Shown here: in pieces, positions 26,315 through 34,459 of the stretch | Layout of the letters: each line of letters opens with the position of its first letter | How positions within the stretch are numbered: the first letter of the stretch is position 1 | Assembly: GCF_000716445.1 (NCBI RefSeq) | Contig: NZ_JNWK01000014.1 | Location: 72,430 to 136,429, forward strand | Origin: Streptomyces wedmorensis | GTDB lineage: Bacteria; Actinomycetota; Actinomycetes; Streptomycetales; Streptomycetaceae | Direction: 5' to 3' | DNA length: 64,000 nucleotides | The notes under the pieces: generated by a model | Told to the model about the DNA's origin: nothing | The model's database searches: none | What the model saw: only the letters and a program-made list of their open reading frames with translations | Position numbers and translations under genes: made by a program

Positions 26315-28711
26315 TCAGGGAGTGACGGTGAGGGTGACGTCGTCGAGCATGAAGGACGTCTGGAAGGCGTAGTCCTCCGCGGCCGTGAACTTCAGGGTGA
26401 CGCTCTGTCCGGCGAAGGCGGAGAGGTCGAAGGTCTTCTTCACGTAGTCCGTGTTCTTGTCCAGGTTGGAGTACGTGGCCAGGGTGGTCCCGTTCACCTG
26501 GACCTTCAGCGTGTCGTACACCGTGCTCATGATCTCGTCGGTGTTGATGTGCAGCCAGTACGTCAGGGTGGCGGGGCACCCGGCCGGGATGGTCACCGTC
26601 TGAGACAGGGTGTCGGTCTGCGTCCGGCCGTAGCCGGCCATCCAGGCCTTCCACGTACCGGTGCGCGGCTGCGTCTTGATGCCGTTGTCGATGACACCGG
26701 CGGTGGCGGTCCATGCCGTGTCGCCGGACTCGAAGCCGGAGTTGCCGAGCAGCTGCACCGGGTTGCACGGGCCGGGAGTGTAGATCTTCCAGGGGAACGC
26801 GGCGGTGGAGGAGGCGTTGGTGGAGTCCTTCACCGTGACCGTGACGTTGCTGGTGCCCAGCGTGGTCGCGGTGCCGGATATCAGGCCGGTGGAGGCGTTG
26901 ATCGACAGTCCGGCGGGCAGGCCGGTGGCCGAGTAGGTCAGCGGGCCGGAGTTGGTGCTGATGGCCTTGACCTGCAGGCTCCCGGCGGTGCCGACCGCCG
27001 TGTACTGGTTGCCCGGGTCGGTGATCCTCACGCCCAGGGGGAGGCGGGCGCCGACGTTGACGGCGGCCCAGGCGTTGGCTGTGTGGACGTAGGTGGCGCT
27101 GCCGTCGCCGTACAGGTCGGAGGCGGCCCGGAGGGTGGCGAGGCGGGCGCCGGCGTAGTTGGTGGAGCCGGTCATGTAGGTGGTCAGCGCGCGGTACCAG
27201 ATCTTCATCGCGGCGTCCCGGCCGATCGCGGTGACCGGCAGCCCGTCGTAGGTCGGGCTGTTGTAGCTGACTCCGTTGACCGTCTTGGCGCCGCTGCCCT
27301 CGGAGGCCAGGTAGAACCAGTGGTTCGCCGGTCCGGAGGAGTAGTGGACGTCGACCTCGCTGAGGGTGGAGTACCAGTAGTCCTTGGACTTGCCGTCCCT
27401 GGAGGGCTGGTCCATGTAGCGCAGCGGGGTGCCGTTCCCGCGGATGTCGATCTTCTCGCCGACCAGGTAGTCGCCGACGTCGTTGGCGTTGTTCGCCGAG
27501 AACTCCACCGCGGCGGCGAAGATGTCGGAGGTGGCCTCGTTCAGGCCGCCGGACTCGCCGCTGTAGATGAGGCGGGCGGTGTTGCCGGTGACGCCGTGCG
27601 TCATCTCGTGGGCGGCCACGTCGATAGAGGTGAGCGGATGGGCGTTGCCGTCACCGTCGCCGTAGGTCATGCAGAAGCAGGACGAGTCCCAGAAGGCGTT
27701 GACGTAGGCGTCGCCGTAGTGGACCCGGGAGTAGGCGGCCACACCGTCGTTCCTGATGCCGTTGCGGGCATGGACGTTCTTGTAGTAGTCCCAGGTCAGC
27801 TGGGCGCCGTAGTGCGCGTCCACGCCGGCCGTCTGCGTGTTGGCCGGCAGGCCGTTGCCCCAGACGTCGTCGGCGTCGGTGAACAGAGTGCCCTGTTGGC
27901 TGTCGTTGGACGAGTGGCCCATGTCGTAGGTCTTGTGACCGCCACGGGGGGTGTCGTTCATGGTGTGGCTGCCCGCGGATCCCGAGGTCCCGATGGTGAC
28001 CTGGCCGCTGTACTGGCTGTTGCCGACGCCGGTGTGGATCTCGTCGTACGCGAAGATCTCGGCGCCGGTGGTCGCGTCGCTGATCACGTGCATCCGGCTG
28101 GGGGTGCCGTCGTGCTGGAGCCCGCCGACCACGGCCTCCCAGGCCAGGACCGGCTTGCCCGAGCCGGCCCAGACCACCTTGCGGACCAGGCCGGCCTTCG
28201 GGGCCTTCGAGCCCTCGGCCTTGGCCTTGGCCAGCGCGACTGCCTTCGCCGACTCTGCGCTCCTGGCGGCCTTCGTGGAGGCGACGCTGATCGTGGCCTT
28301 GGTGTCCTTGGTGACCTCCCTGACGGTGCCGTTCGCTGCCGCGTGCACGATCAGCTCGCCGCCCAGGACCGGAAGGCCGGCGTAGGTGCGGTCGTAACGC
28401 GTGTGCACCGTGCCGTCCGCGTCCTTGAGCACGGACTGGACCACCAACGCCTCCTGCGCACCCAGGCCCAGGGCTTTGGCCGTGGCAGCGCGCCTGGCCG
28501 TGGCGTCGGCGACCAGGGCGGCACGCTCGGCCGGGCTGAGCCCGACCTGCAGCGCACCGGCCCGGGGCGTGGCGCCGGCGGAAGCGGCCCGCGCCCCCGC
28601 CGGGGCCGGAGAGCCGGCGTGCGCGGTGCCGGCCGGAAGCGTCGCGGCGACCATGGCGGCACCGGCTATCAGCACTCCCGCGCTGACAGCCTTTCGGGAA
28701 GAACGTCTCAC
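26315..28711 (-). CDS. Secreted M4 (thermolysin-like) metalloprotease B
   Basis: This encodes 798 aa. The GTG at 28711 is preceded by AAGGAG 6 nt away and begins a signal peptide (VRRSSRKAVSAGVLIAGAAMVAATLP). Domain order matches protease A: FTP/PepSY propeptide, M4 catalytic domain (VAAHEMTHGVTGNTAR, GGLNEATSDIFA), He_PIG-like repeat (ATGLPAGLSINASTG) and a C-terminal jelly-roll (LLGNSGFESGDTAW, FMLDDVTLTVT). The two genes lie head to tail with a 112-nt gap and are probably a tandem duplication, perhaps one transcript. Confidence 0.93.
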   Translation of the reverse strand: MRRSSRKAVSAGVLIAGAAMVAATLPAGTAHAGSPAPAGARAASAGATPRAGALQVGLSPAERAALVADATARRAATAKALGLGAQEALVVQSVLKDADGTVHTRYDRTYAGLPVLGGELIVHAAANGTVREVTKDTKATISVASTKAARSAESAKAVALAKAKAEGSKAPKAGLVRKVVWAGSGKPVLAWEAVVGGLQHDGTPSRMHVISDATTGAEIFAYDEIHTGVGNSQYSGQVTIGTSGSAGSHTMNDTPRGGHKTYDMGHSSNDSQQGTLFTDADDVWGNGLPANTQTAGVDAHYGAQLTWDYYKNVHARNGIRNDGVAAYSRVHYGDAYVNAFWDSSCFCMTYGDGDGNAHPLTSIDVAAHEMTHGVTGNTARLIYSGESGGLNEATSDIFAAAVEFSANNANDVGDYLVGEKIDIRGNGTPLRYMDQPSRDGKSKDYWYSTLSEVDVHYSSGPANHWFYLASEGSGAKTVNGVSYNSPTYDGLPVTAIGRDAAMKIWYRALTTYMTGSTNYAGARLATLRAASDLYGDGSATYVHTANAWAAVNVGARLPLGVRITDPGNQYTAVGTAGSLQVKAISTNSGPLTYSATGLPAGLSINASTGLISGTATTLGTSNVTVTVKDSTNASSTAAFPWKIYTPGPCNPVQLLGNSGFESGDTAWTATAGVIDNGIKTQPRTGTWKAWMAGYGRTQTDTLSQTVTIPAGCPATLTYWLHINTDEIMSTVYDTLKVQVNGTTLATYSNLDKNTDYVKKTFDLSAFAGQSVTLKFTAAEDYAFQTSFMLDDVTLTVTP

Positions 28712-28836
28712 TCTGAGCTCCTTGACTGACGACCGAGGGTCTCGGCCGTTGATGAATCGGGCGGCTCGGTCCGAGCCGCCTCGACGGAACCGACGAAGTG
28801 GTGCGCGATCAACTGCCGCCGAGAGACTGCGCGTTA

Positions 28837-28866
28837 CGAGCATGTTCTCTGCGTCAGATTGCTCAG
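28837..28866 (-). promoter_or_regulatory. Candidate operator upstream of the M4 protease pair
   Basis: CGAGCATGTTC (28837-28847) is identical to 14088-14098 in the amino-sugar divergent promoter, and TTGCTCAG (28859-28866, reverse CTGAGCAA) matches the CTGAGCAA at 20960-20967. It lies 126 nt upstream of protease B in a 350-nt gap (28712-29061) that contains no gene. Confidence 0.4.
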
Positions 28867-29061
28867 AAGAGTGCCATGGTTGCGTTAACTCGTCATTACG
28901 CCGACGCAGGTTGGCTGGAATCCACGCCTCCAGATGTCCTGTGTGGTCTGGACCTGCGAGTGGTCGCACCTACGGCATAGGACCGTCGGCGCTGCTTAAG
29001 CGGGGCTGCGCGAAGGAAAAGGGTCAAGCGGCCGGCTCGCGCGCTGCGGCAAGATGTCGCC

Positions 29062-29367
29062 ATGCGCGATCAGCCTTCCGGATGGGTGACCCTCTTCTGC
29101 TTCGAGAACGTCGCCGGCCACCCGCAGCCAGGCCACCTGACGGCGGTTTGACTGCGGGACCGCGGTATCGACTGGTACCCCTTCGCCGACGACGAGGTCG
29201 AGATCGACTTGATGTGTGGTGTGCGCCCGGATGGCCACTGGCACGGCACCGTCGCCGTCCGCTTCCGTGCCGATGCCCTTCAGCGGCTCGGCCTGCACCC
29301 CGACCAGCCCACCTCGGCGCCGGCGGACCCGCCGCCGCCACGGTGGTGGGGACCCTGGGCTCGATGA
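29062..29367 (+). pseudogene. Small ORF interrupted by an in-frame TGA
   Basis: One frame encodes MRDQPSGWVTLFCFENVAG... and, after a TGA at 29149-29151, continues with natural-looking residues (LRDRGIDWYPFADDEVEIDLMCGVRPDG) to a stop at 29365. Codon bias stays typical on both sides, suggesting a recently nonsense-mutated gene of about 101 codons. I do not recognise the family. Confidence 0.5.
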
Positions 29368-29423
29368 GCCTCGATCATTGCCGAGCGAGGACGCGAGAGC
29401 GCAGACGCCGTCGATCCCCACGA

Positions 29424-29788
29424 GATTCCCTACGGTCGTCCTGGCCTTCGACCGGCGGCCCGACCGGCCGGCGATGCCCTCGCTGCTGCGGGTCTACGTC
29501 CCCGACGCGGACGCCGCCATGGCGACCGCCGTCACGCACGGGGCGCAGGTGATCACCGAAGCCGCTGACAGCGCGTGGGGAGATCGCGACGGCCGGGTCC
29601 AGGATCCCTTCGGCGACATCTGGTGGGTCATGAGCCGGGTCGAGGACATCGCACCGGACCGGGCCTGGCAACGCATGTCCGAGCCGAAGTACGCCGACGC
29701 GATGCGCATGGCCCAGGAGACCCTGGACGCCGCGCTCAGTGGACAGGCGTCAGGGGTGGCAAGCGTCCCGCAGCACCCGACCAAGTGA
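29424..29788 (+). pseudogene. VOC-family (glyoxalase-like) protein, N-terminal half missing
   Basis: The C-terminal half of a VOC/PhnB-like protein is plain: PSLLRVYVPDADAAMATAVTHGAQ, then WGDRDGRVQDPFGDIWWV, ending at 29788. Upstream the frame has no plausible first betaalphabetabetabeta module or start with a ribosome site, so this looks like a 5'-truncated remnant. A C-terminal tail of about 45 residues follows the fold. Confidence 0.6.
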
Positions 29789-29837
29789 GCCTCCGACCTG
29801 ACTACGAATGAGTGAGCCTCCAACCTGACTACGAATG
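29784..29837 (+). repeat. 27-bp tandem duplication
   Basis: Two adjacent 27-nt units (29784-29810 and 29811-29837) are identical except for one G/A difference. The first overlaps the stop of the VOC fragment. It is a recent slippage or duplication event. The following gap to 30127 shows no gene I can support. Confidence 0.85.
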
Positions 29838-30127
29838 GCGGGAGTCGGGGGGCGACCGCGCGGCAGGGAAGCGACGAACCCTCCGACGGCTGCCGTCGGT
29901 CACACCCCCGCTCCGCCCGGCCCCGTCCCCCTCACCGCCGCCGCCCCCAAGGCGCCGTCGACACTCTGGTCGTACCAAGAGACCGGCCGCCCCTACCCGC
30001 GCTTGGCGCGCCACCTGAACGTCGAGGATCGCGGGAGATCACGGAAGTCGTGCCACGAAGACGAACTCTCCCCCTGGGCGGTCGGGCGCATCGAGCACGT
30101 CCAGGCTGACCTTTCGGGATCGAGAGA

Positions 30128-30754
30128 ATGTCCGGCATGGGTACAGACATGAGCGGATTCCTCGAATATCGAGCGGCGCAGGGCGGTCGGGAGGCTGCCT
30201 GGTCCACCGCGCACGACCTCTCCTCCCTCAACGACATCCGCAACTACGATGCGTTCGGCTGCCTCTTCGGGGTCCGCAACTACGCCAACTTCCGCCCCCT
30301 GGCTGCAAACCGAGGCCTGCCCGCCGACGCCTCGGCCACCGTGACCGCACGCTTCGCGCAGCTGACCGAGTGGTACGGCGAGGATGGTTTCCACGGCACC
30401 ACGTGGATCACATGGGCCGAGGTGAAAGCCGTCGACTGGGACGAGCTCGCAGAGAAGACCGACAGCCGGCTTCACCAGTACCGCCAGACCCCGGACGGCC
30501 TCAGGATGACGGGCAAAGCCTCCTGGAGCCCTGCCTTCGCCGAGGCTGTAGGTCTCGAAACCGGTGAACACCGGAACTGGCCCGAAGGAAGTCAGTGGCT
30601 CGTCGGGGACACGCTCTACAGAGCAGTCACCATCCGCCGCAGACACGCCGTCACCGAAACCGGCGAGTGGCAACCCGTCTGGAAGGCCATGGAAGCACTC
30701 GCAGCACAGCATGGTGACGACAACGTGCGCCTCGTAGTGTGGTTCGACGACTGA
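30128..30754 (+). CDS. Hypothetical protein
   Basis: This encodes 208 aa with good Streptomyces codon bias. Candidate starts are ATGs at 30128, 30137 and 30149; GAGAG lies just before the first and about 11 nt before the second. There is no signal peptide or membrane segment, and it is rich in Trp and Tyr (FHGTTWITWAEVKAVDWDEL; RNWPEGSQWLVGDTLYRAVTIRR). I do not recognise a family. It has no operon partner and sits between decayed genes, so it may be a stand-alone accessory gene. Confidence 0.65.
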   Translation: MSGMGTDMSGFLEYRAAQGGREAAWSTAHDLSSLNDIRNYDAFGCLFGVRNYANFRPLAANRGLPADASATVTARFAQLTEWYGEDGFHGTTWITWAEVKAVDWDELAEKTDSRLHQYRQTPDGLRMTGKASWSPAFAEAVGLETGEHRNWPEGSQWLVGDTLYRAVTIRRRHAVTETGEWQPVWKAMEALAAQHGDDNVRLVVWFDD

Positions 30755-30770
30755 GCGAGTCGCTGTCGTC

Positions 30771-31034
30771 CAGTGTGCTTCACCCCGACCCACGACTCCT
30801 GGGCCAATCCGATCGAGGCGCACTTCGGACCGCTGAGGCAATTTCACCATCGCCGACTCCAACCACCCCAACCACACCGTCCAGACCCGGGCCCTGCACG
30901 TCTACCTGCGCTCGTGCAACGCCAACGCCCGTCACGCCGACATACTCGCCGCCCAACGCCGAGAAAGCGTCCGCATCCGCGGCGAGAAGGGCATCCTCCG
31001 GGGAGGTCACCCCATCCTCGAGGCCGTGGCCTGA
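30771..31034 (+). pseudogene. IS630-type transposase C-terminal remnant, frameshifted
   Basis: Translation gives FTPTHDSWANPIEAHFGPLRQF, then after a one-base frameshift near 30842 TIADSNHPNHTVQTRALHVY and LAAQRRESVRIRGEKGI up to the stop at 31032-31034. This is the DDE-proximal C-terminus of IS630-family transposases (the conserved Glu lies in NPIEAHFG). Only about 85 codons survive. No terminal inverted repeats could be recognised. Confidence 0.7.
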
Positions 31035-31074
31035 ACCGTCCTGAGCATGCGGCACACCGCACACGTTTCCCGGA

Positions 31075-31557
31075 TCACCGCCTCGGGCGGCCGCTGTCGC
31101 CGTCGGGGGCTTCGGCGAGTTCGGCGCGCAACTGGTTGCGGGTGCGCACCAGAATCCGCCCAAGCATGTTCTTGCCGTTCCCGGTCCTGCCCCGACCCCA
31201 GTAGTGATCGGTGGTGGTGTCTTCGACGATCTCTTCGTCACCGGTGGACAGGAGAATGTCACGGATATCGGCATGCGCGCGGAACTTGGTTGCCACCGCA
31301 CGGCGCATCACGTCGTCCTTGACCCGCTCCCAGTCCCTCCGCAGAGGTCTGGACGAGTCACGGCCCAGCTCCGCCGCCCGAAGCGGCGTGCGCGCACGCC
31401 GGATGAGATCAGCGTGACGAGTGCCCTTGAACTTCTGCGCCTGGAAGTAGTGCTCCGGGGTCGGCCACCAGACCCCGTCGAGGTCAAAGCCGTGATCGGA
31501 AAAGTTCGAGAAGCATCCATAAGGGACTTCGTCGGCGCCATAGAAGTAAATCGTCAT
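31075..31557 (-). CDS. NADAR-family (YbiA-like) N-glycosidase/ADP-ribose-type protein
   Basis: This encodes 160 aa, ATG with GAGG upstream on the minus strand. The family pattern is complete: FYGADEVPYGCFSNFSDHGFDLDGVWWPTPEHYFQAQKF near the start, AAELGRDSSRPLRRDWE in the middle, and LLSTGDEEIVEDTTTDHYWGRGRTGNGKNMLGRIL at the end. Characterised members cleave N-glycosidic bonds of riboflavin intermediates or of ADP-ribosylated guanine in DNA. It stands alone between a transposase remnant and a small ORF. Confidence 0.9.
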   Translation of the reverse strand: MTIYFYGADEVPYGCFSNFSDHGFDLDGVWWPTPEHYFQAQKFKGTRHADLIRRARTPLRAAELGRDSSRPLRRDWERVKDDVMRRAVATKFRAHADIRDILLSTGDEEIVEDTTTDHYWGRGRTGNGKNMLGRILVRTRNQLRAELAEAPDGDSGRPRR

Positions 31558-31722
31558 GGGAACCTCACGCGTGTCACGGAAGCCCGCACCGTGTCAGGAA
31601 CGCCCCAGCCCCCGCAACCGGTTTTCGTCGCCAGAGTCGGTCGGTGACCAGGCATCACGACGCGCGCCGTGGAGGGGAGAAACACGGTGGTCCCGGCCGG
31701 AAGGCACCCATAGCATCCGCCT

Positions 31723-31914
31723 ATGACCGAAGACATCAGGATCGCGGGCGACGAGCATGAAGCGGAGGCTGAAAGGGAGCTTTCCTGGCGGGCTGAATCC
31801 GTCGGCCTCGCAGTACTCGACATGGACGACGCAGAGCTCATGCACAGCTGGCGATCCGATCCTGTAGTCGCCCACCAGATGGGCATCTGGCCACGTTCAC
31901 TCACCGCCGGCTGA
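31723..31914 (+). CDS. Possible small acidic protein
   Basis: This 63-codon ORF begins MTEDIRIAGDEHEAEAE and is acidic in its first half. GGAAGG lies too far upstream (about 18 nt) to be a good ribosome site and no family is recognisable. It may be a real small gene, a remnant, or chance. The flanks 31558-31722 and 31915-32038 hold nothing else evident. Confidence 0.3.
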   Translation: MTEDIRIAGDEHEAEAERELSWRAESVGLAVLDMDDAELMHSWRSDPVVAHQMGIWPRSLTAG

Positions 31915-32038
31915 ACCGTCCTCGTGCCTGGGATGCCTGACCCGGGACGGCGTAGGGATCCCGCTCCGTGGACCGCCCCTCGTCGAACCGCCGAGAATCG
32001 GCTGGTCAGCGGCGGGTGGTGCTGGCCATCCTGTCCTC

Positions 32039-32947
32039 ATGGGAGACAGAGCCAACGTCATCGTGGTCCGCGAGAACGGAACGCACGAGCTGTACCGGAC
32101 GGGCTGGGCGGTGGGGATCGACCTCGACCTGCTGGACGGACCGGAGGCCGTGCTCGCCATGCTCCCCGAACTCCGTCAGGACGACTGGTGGTTGGACGAG
32201 GAATTGGCCCAGGCGGGAGTGCTGCTCGACCTCGGCCAGAAGGTCCTGCTGTTCTTCGCAGGGGAGGGGCCGAGCACCGAGCTCCGGCACCGCGCGGCCA
32301 CCTTCGAGCTGATCCGGGCGGCGTGGCAGGGCTGGAAGGTCCACTGGTCGTACGACGGCGCGGCTGAGCTGCGTAAGTACGTCGGGCTGGATCCGGAGTA
32401 CGTCCGCCGGCCCGGATCCGCCCTCTCCACAGCCCCGTTTCTCGCCGCCGACGACGAGGACCTGGCGGGGCCGGACCCGGGCGATGTGGTAGTCACCGTC
32501 GGCACCGTCGGCACCGTCGGCACCGTCGGCACCGACCACTGCCACGTCGCCTCCGGCGCCTTCGGCCACCCCGTTCGTGAGGGTGTCTCCCTGCTCGACC
32601 GCCTGGCGGACGCCCCCGAACACGGACTGTGCCGCCTGCACGTGAACTCCGGAATCCACCTTGATCCGGAACGCCACCGCCTGGGCTGGTGGTCCCTCGC
32701 CTCCTCCACGCAGGCGTACGAGATACCGAAACTGTGGCCGGGCTGGACAGTGGAGTTCTGGCAGGACGACTGGGAACGGCACGTCCGGGCCTCCGGCGGC
32801 CGCTTCTCCCCGGCACCGTTCGACCCCGCGGGGGAGGAGGCCAGGGCCGCAGTGCTCGCGGAGGCCGAGGAGCGCCGGATCCAGCGGTCCCGTCACCGCG
32901 CCCAGGTCGCCCAGCTCCGCACCGCACCGGCCCCGCCGGCCGGCTGA
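32039..32947 (+). CDS. Hypothetical protein (MGDRANVIVV family)
   Basis: This encodes 302 aa of unknown function with typical codon bias. The N-terminus MGDRANVIVVRENGTHELYRTGW resembles a group of uncharacterised actinobacterial cytosolic proteins whose start looks like a short beta-hairpin. An in-frame VGTVGTVGTVGT stretch comes from a 9-bp tandem repeat and forms a low-complexity linker at about residues 152-165. The second half is Trp-rich (HRLGWWSLASSTQAYEIPKLWPGWTVEFWQDDWE). It is probably monocistronic. Confidence 0.75.
   Translation: MGDRANVIVVRENGTHELYRTGWAVGIDLDLLDGPEAVLAMLPELRQDDWWLDEELAQAGVLLDLGQKVLLFFAGEGPSTELRHRAATFELIRAAWQGWKVHWSYDGAAELRKYVGLDPEYVRRPGSALSTAPFLAADDEDLAGPDPGDVVVTVGTVGTVGTVGTDHCHVASGAFGHPVREGVSLLDRLADAPEHGLCRLHVNSGIHLDPERHRLGWWSLASSTQAYEIPKLWPGWTVEFWQDDWERHVRASGGRFSPAPFDPAGEEARAAVLAEAEERRIQRSRHRAQVAQLRTAPAPPAG
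32494..32534 (+). repeat. 9-bp tandem repeat inside the hypothetical gene
   Basis: CACCGTCGG occurs four times in tandem (32494-32529), followed by a partial CACCG. It encodes VGT units and keeps frame, so copy number could vary without disrupting the protein. Confidence 0.9.
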
Positions 32948-32961
32948 CCCTCCACAGGCGT

Positions 32962-33094
32962 GACTACGCGGGCGCCGACTACGCGCGCCGACTACGCAGG
33001 GCCCGGCGCGGCCGGAGGTCGTACACGTCACGGTTCGACCGGCACGCAGGTGAGTGGCCGTCCCATCCCGGAGCCCGAGCCCGAGCCCGAGCCC
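32962..33094 (+). repeat. Short repeats in the gap before the VWA gene
   Basis: GACTACGC occurs three times at 32962, 32977 and 32990. GAGCCC is then repeated four times in tandem (33071-33094), immediately beyond the 3' end of the minus-strand VWA gene. No gene is seen in this 156-nt gap. Confidence 0.8.
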
Positions 33095-33103
33095 GTCGCC
33101 TTG

Positions 33104-34459
33104 CTATCCGATGGGGACGACACGTGCCCAGGCGGGTGGGACGTCGGGGGTGTAGTCCGGGTCGTTCTCGTCCACGGCGTGGGGGGCACGCGGGAAGAGC
33201 CCGACGACCGTGCGGCAGGGTGGCTGCGCGGAGGGCCACGGCGTCTGGCCGTCCGTCAGGGCGACGATCACGTCCGGGCGGGGATTGGACCGCAGGGCCC
33301 GGGCGAAGCCGGACCGGAGGTCCGTACCGCCGCCACCGATCAGTTCGAGGTTCTCGGCGCGGCACAGGGGTACGGCGACGCCCGCGGCCGCGTCGCAGGA
33401 GATGACCGAGACGAGGTCGCGGCGTCCGCCCACGGCCCGTGAGATCGCCGCCACCTCCAGGAGCGCGCTGCCCAGTTCCGCGTCGCTCACCGAGCCGGAG
33501 GTGTCGATCACGACGCAGACGCGGGGCGGCATCCGGCGCAGGCTCGGCAGCACGACGCCGGGCACGCCGGCCGAACGCCGGGACGGGCGCCGGTAGCTGT
33601 GGTCCTCGCCGGTACCCGGGGCGCCCGCGGCCGCGCGGACCGCGGCGCCGAGCAACTGCCGCCACGGCTGCGGGGGATGGAAGGCCTCGTCCGCCCACCG
33701 CCGCCAGCCTTCCGGAGCTTCCCCCGGCCGGCCGGTGATCGCCTCGGACACCCGGAAGCGCACCGCGTCCCGCTGCTGTCGGCTCAGCCCGTGCGCCCCC
33801 TCGGGCCCCAGTTCCCAGGGCCGTGCGTGCCCGTCCGCACCGCTGCCGCAGTCCAGCCAGGCCAGCCGCGAGGTGCGGCCGGCCATGGAGGACGTCCGCA
33901 GGTATTCCTCCATCAGGAGTCCGTCCGGCAGGCCCAGCATCGACGGCCGTACCGCCCCGGTCGGCATCGGCAGACCGTCACCGTAGATGTCGTCGTTGAT
34001 CTCGAAGTCCGCCGCGATGTTCTGCCGGAGCCGCTGCCCGGGCCGCCCGTCCTCCCCGTGCTCCCGCGCATACCGCTCGCTCCGGCCGTGATGGTCACGG
34101 AGCAGGTGGGAGACCTCGTGCACCCACACGCCGGCCAGCTCTTCGAGCGGGGTGCGAGCCACGAACAGCGGGGAGACGTAGCAGCGCCAGTACGCGTCCA
34201 CCGCCATGGTCGGCACCGACCCGTCCTCCACCACGTGCAGTGCGAAGAGCGCAGTGGCGAGGTACGGGCGGACCGCGACCGCGTGCAGCCGGGCGGCCAG
34301 CAGCTTCTCCATGTCCAGAGGAACGACGGGTCCCGGCGGCAGGCCGGGCACGGCGGCCCGTACCGGCCGCGGCGGCGGGGGAGGGGACATCGGACGTGGC
34401 AGCGGGCGCGCCGACGGGTTCGCCGGCCGCTGCTTCGGCTGCTTCACGGCCCCGGTCAT
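33104..34459 (-). CDS. VWA-like protein with N-terminal putative metallopeptidase domain (DUF2201 type)
   Basis: This encodes 451 aa from the ATG at 34459, which overlaps the stop of the MoxR gene (ATGA). A Pro-rich N-terminus precedes a helical domain with the zinc-peptidase-like motif VWVHEVSHLLRDHHG (HExxH) near residue 115. The C-terminal half has the VWA MIDAS start VCVVIDTSGSVSD (DxSxS), then GGGGTDLRSGFARAL and VIVALTDGQTPWP. MoxR ATPases pair with VWA proteins as remodelling or chaperone modules, so it probably acts with the coupled ATPase. Confidence 0.88.
   Translation of the reverse strand: MTGAVKQPKQRPANPSARPLPRPMSPPPPPRPVRAAVPGLPPGPVVPLDMEKLLAARLHAVAVRPYLATALFALHVVEDGSVPTMAVDAYWRCYVSPLFVARTPLEELAGVWVHEVSHLLRDHHGRSERYAREHGEDGRPGQRLRQNIAADFEINDDIYGDGLPMPTGAVRPSMLGLPDGLLMEEYLRTSSMAGRTSRLAWLDCGSGADGHARPWELGPEGAHGLSRQQRDAVRFRVSEAITGRPGEAPEGWRRWADEAFHPPQPWRQLLGAAVRAAAGAPGTGEDHSYRRPSRRSAGVPGVVLPSLRRMPPRVCVVIDTSGSVSDAELGSALLEVAAISRAVGGRRDLVSVISCDAAAGVAVPLCRAENLELIGGGGTDLRSGFARALRSNPRPDVIVALTDGQTPWPSAQPPCRTVVGLFPRAPHAVDENDPDYTPDVPPAWARVVPIG

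Noticed and set aside
29149..29151. In-frame TGA as selenocysteine codon
   Set aside because: No selenoprotein family match and no convincing SECIS-like hairpin immediately downstream; a nonsense mutation is simpler.
33071..33094. CRISPR-like array
   Set aside because: Four contiguous 6-bp units without spacers are a simple tandem repeat.
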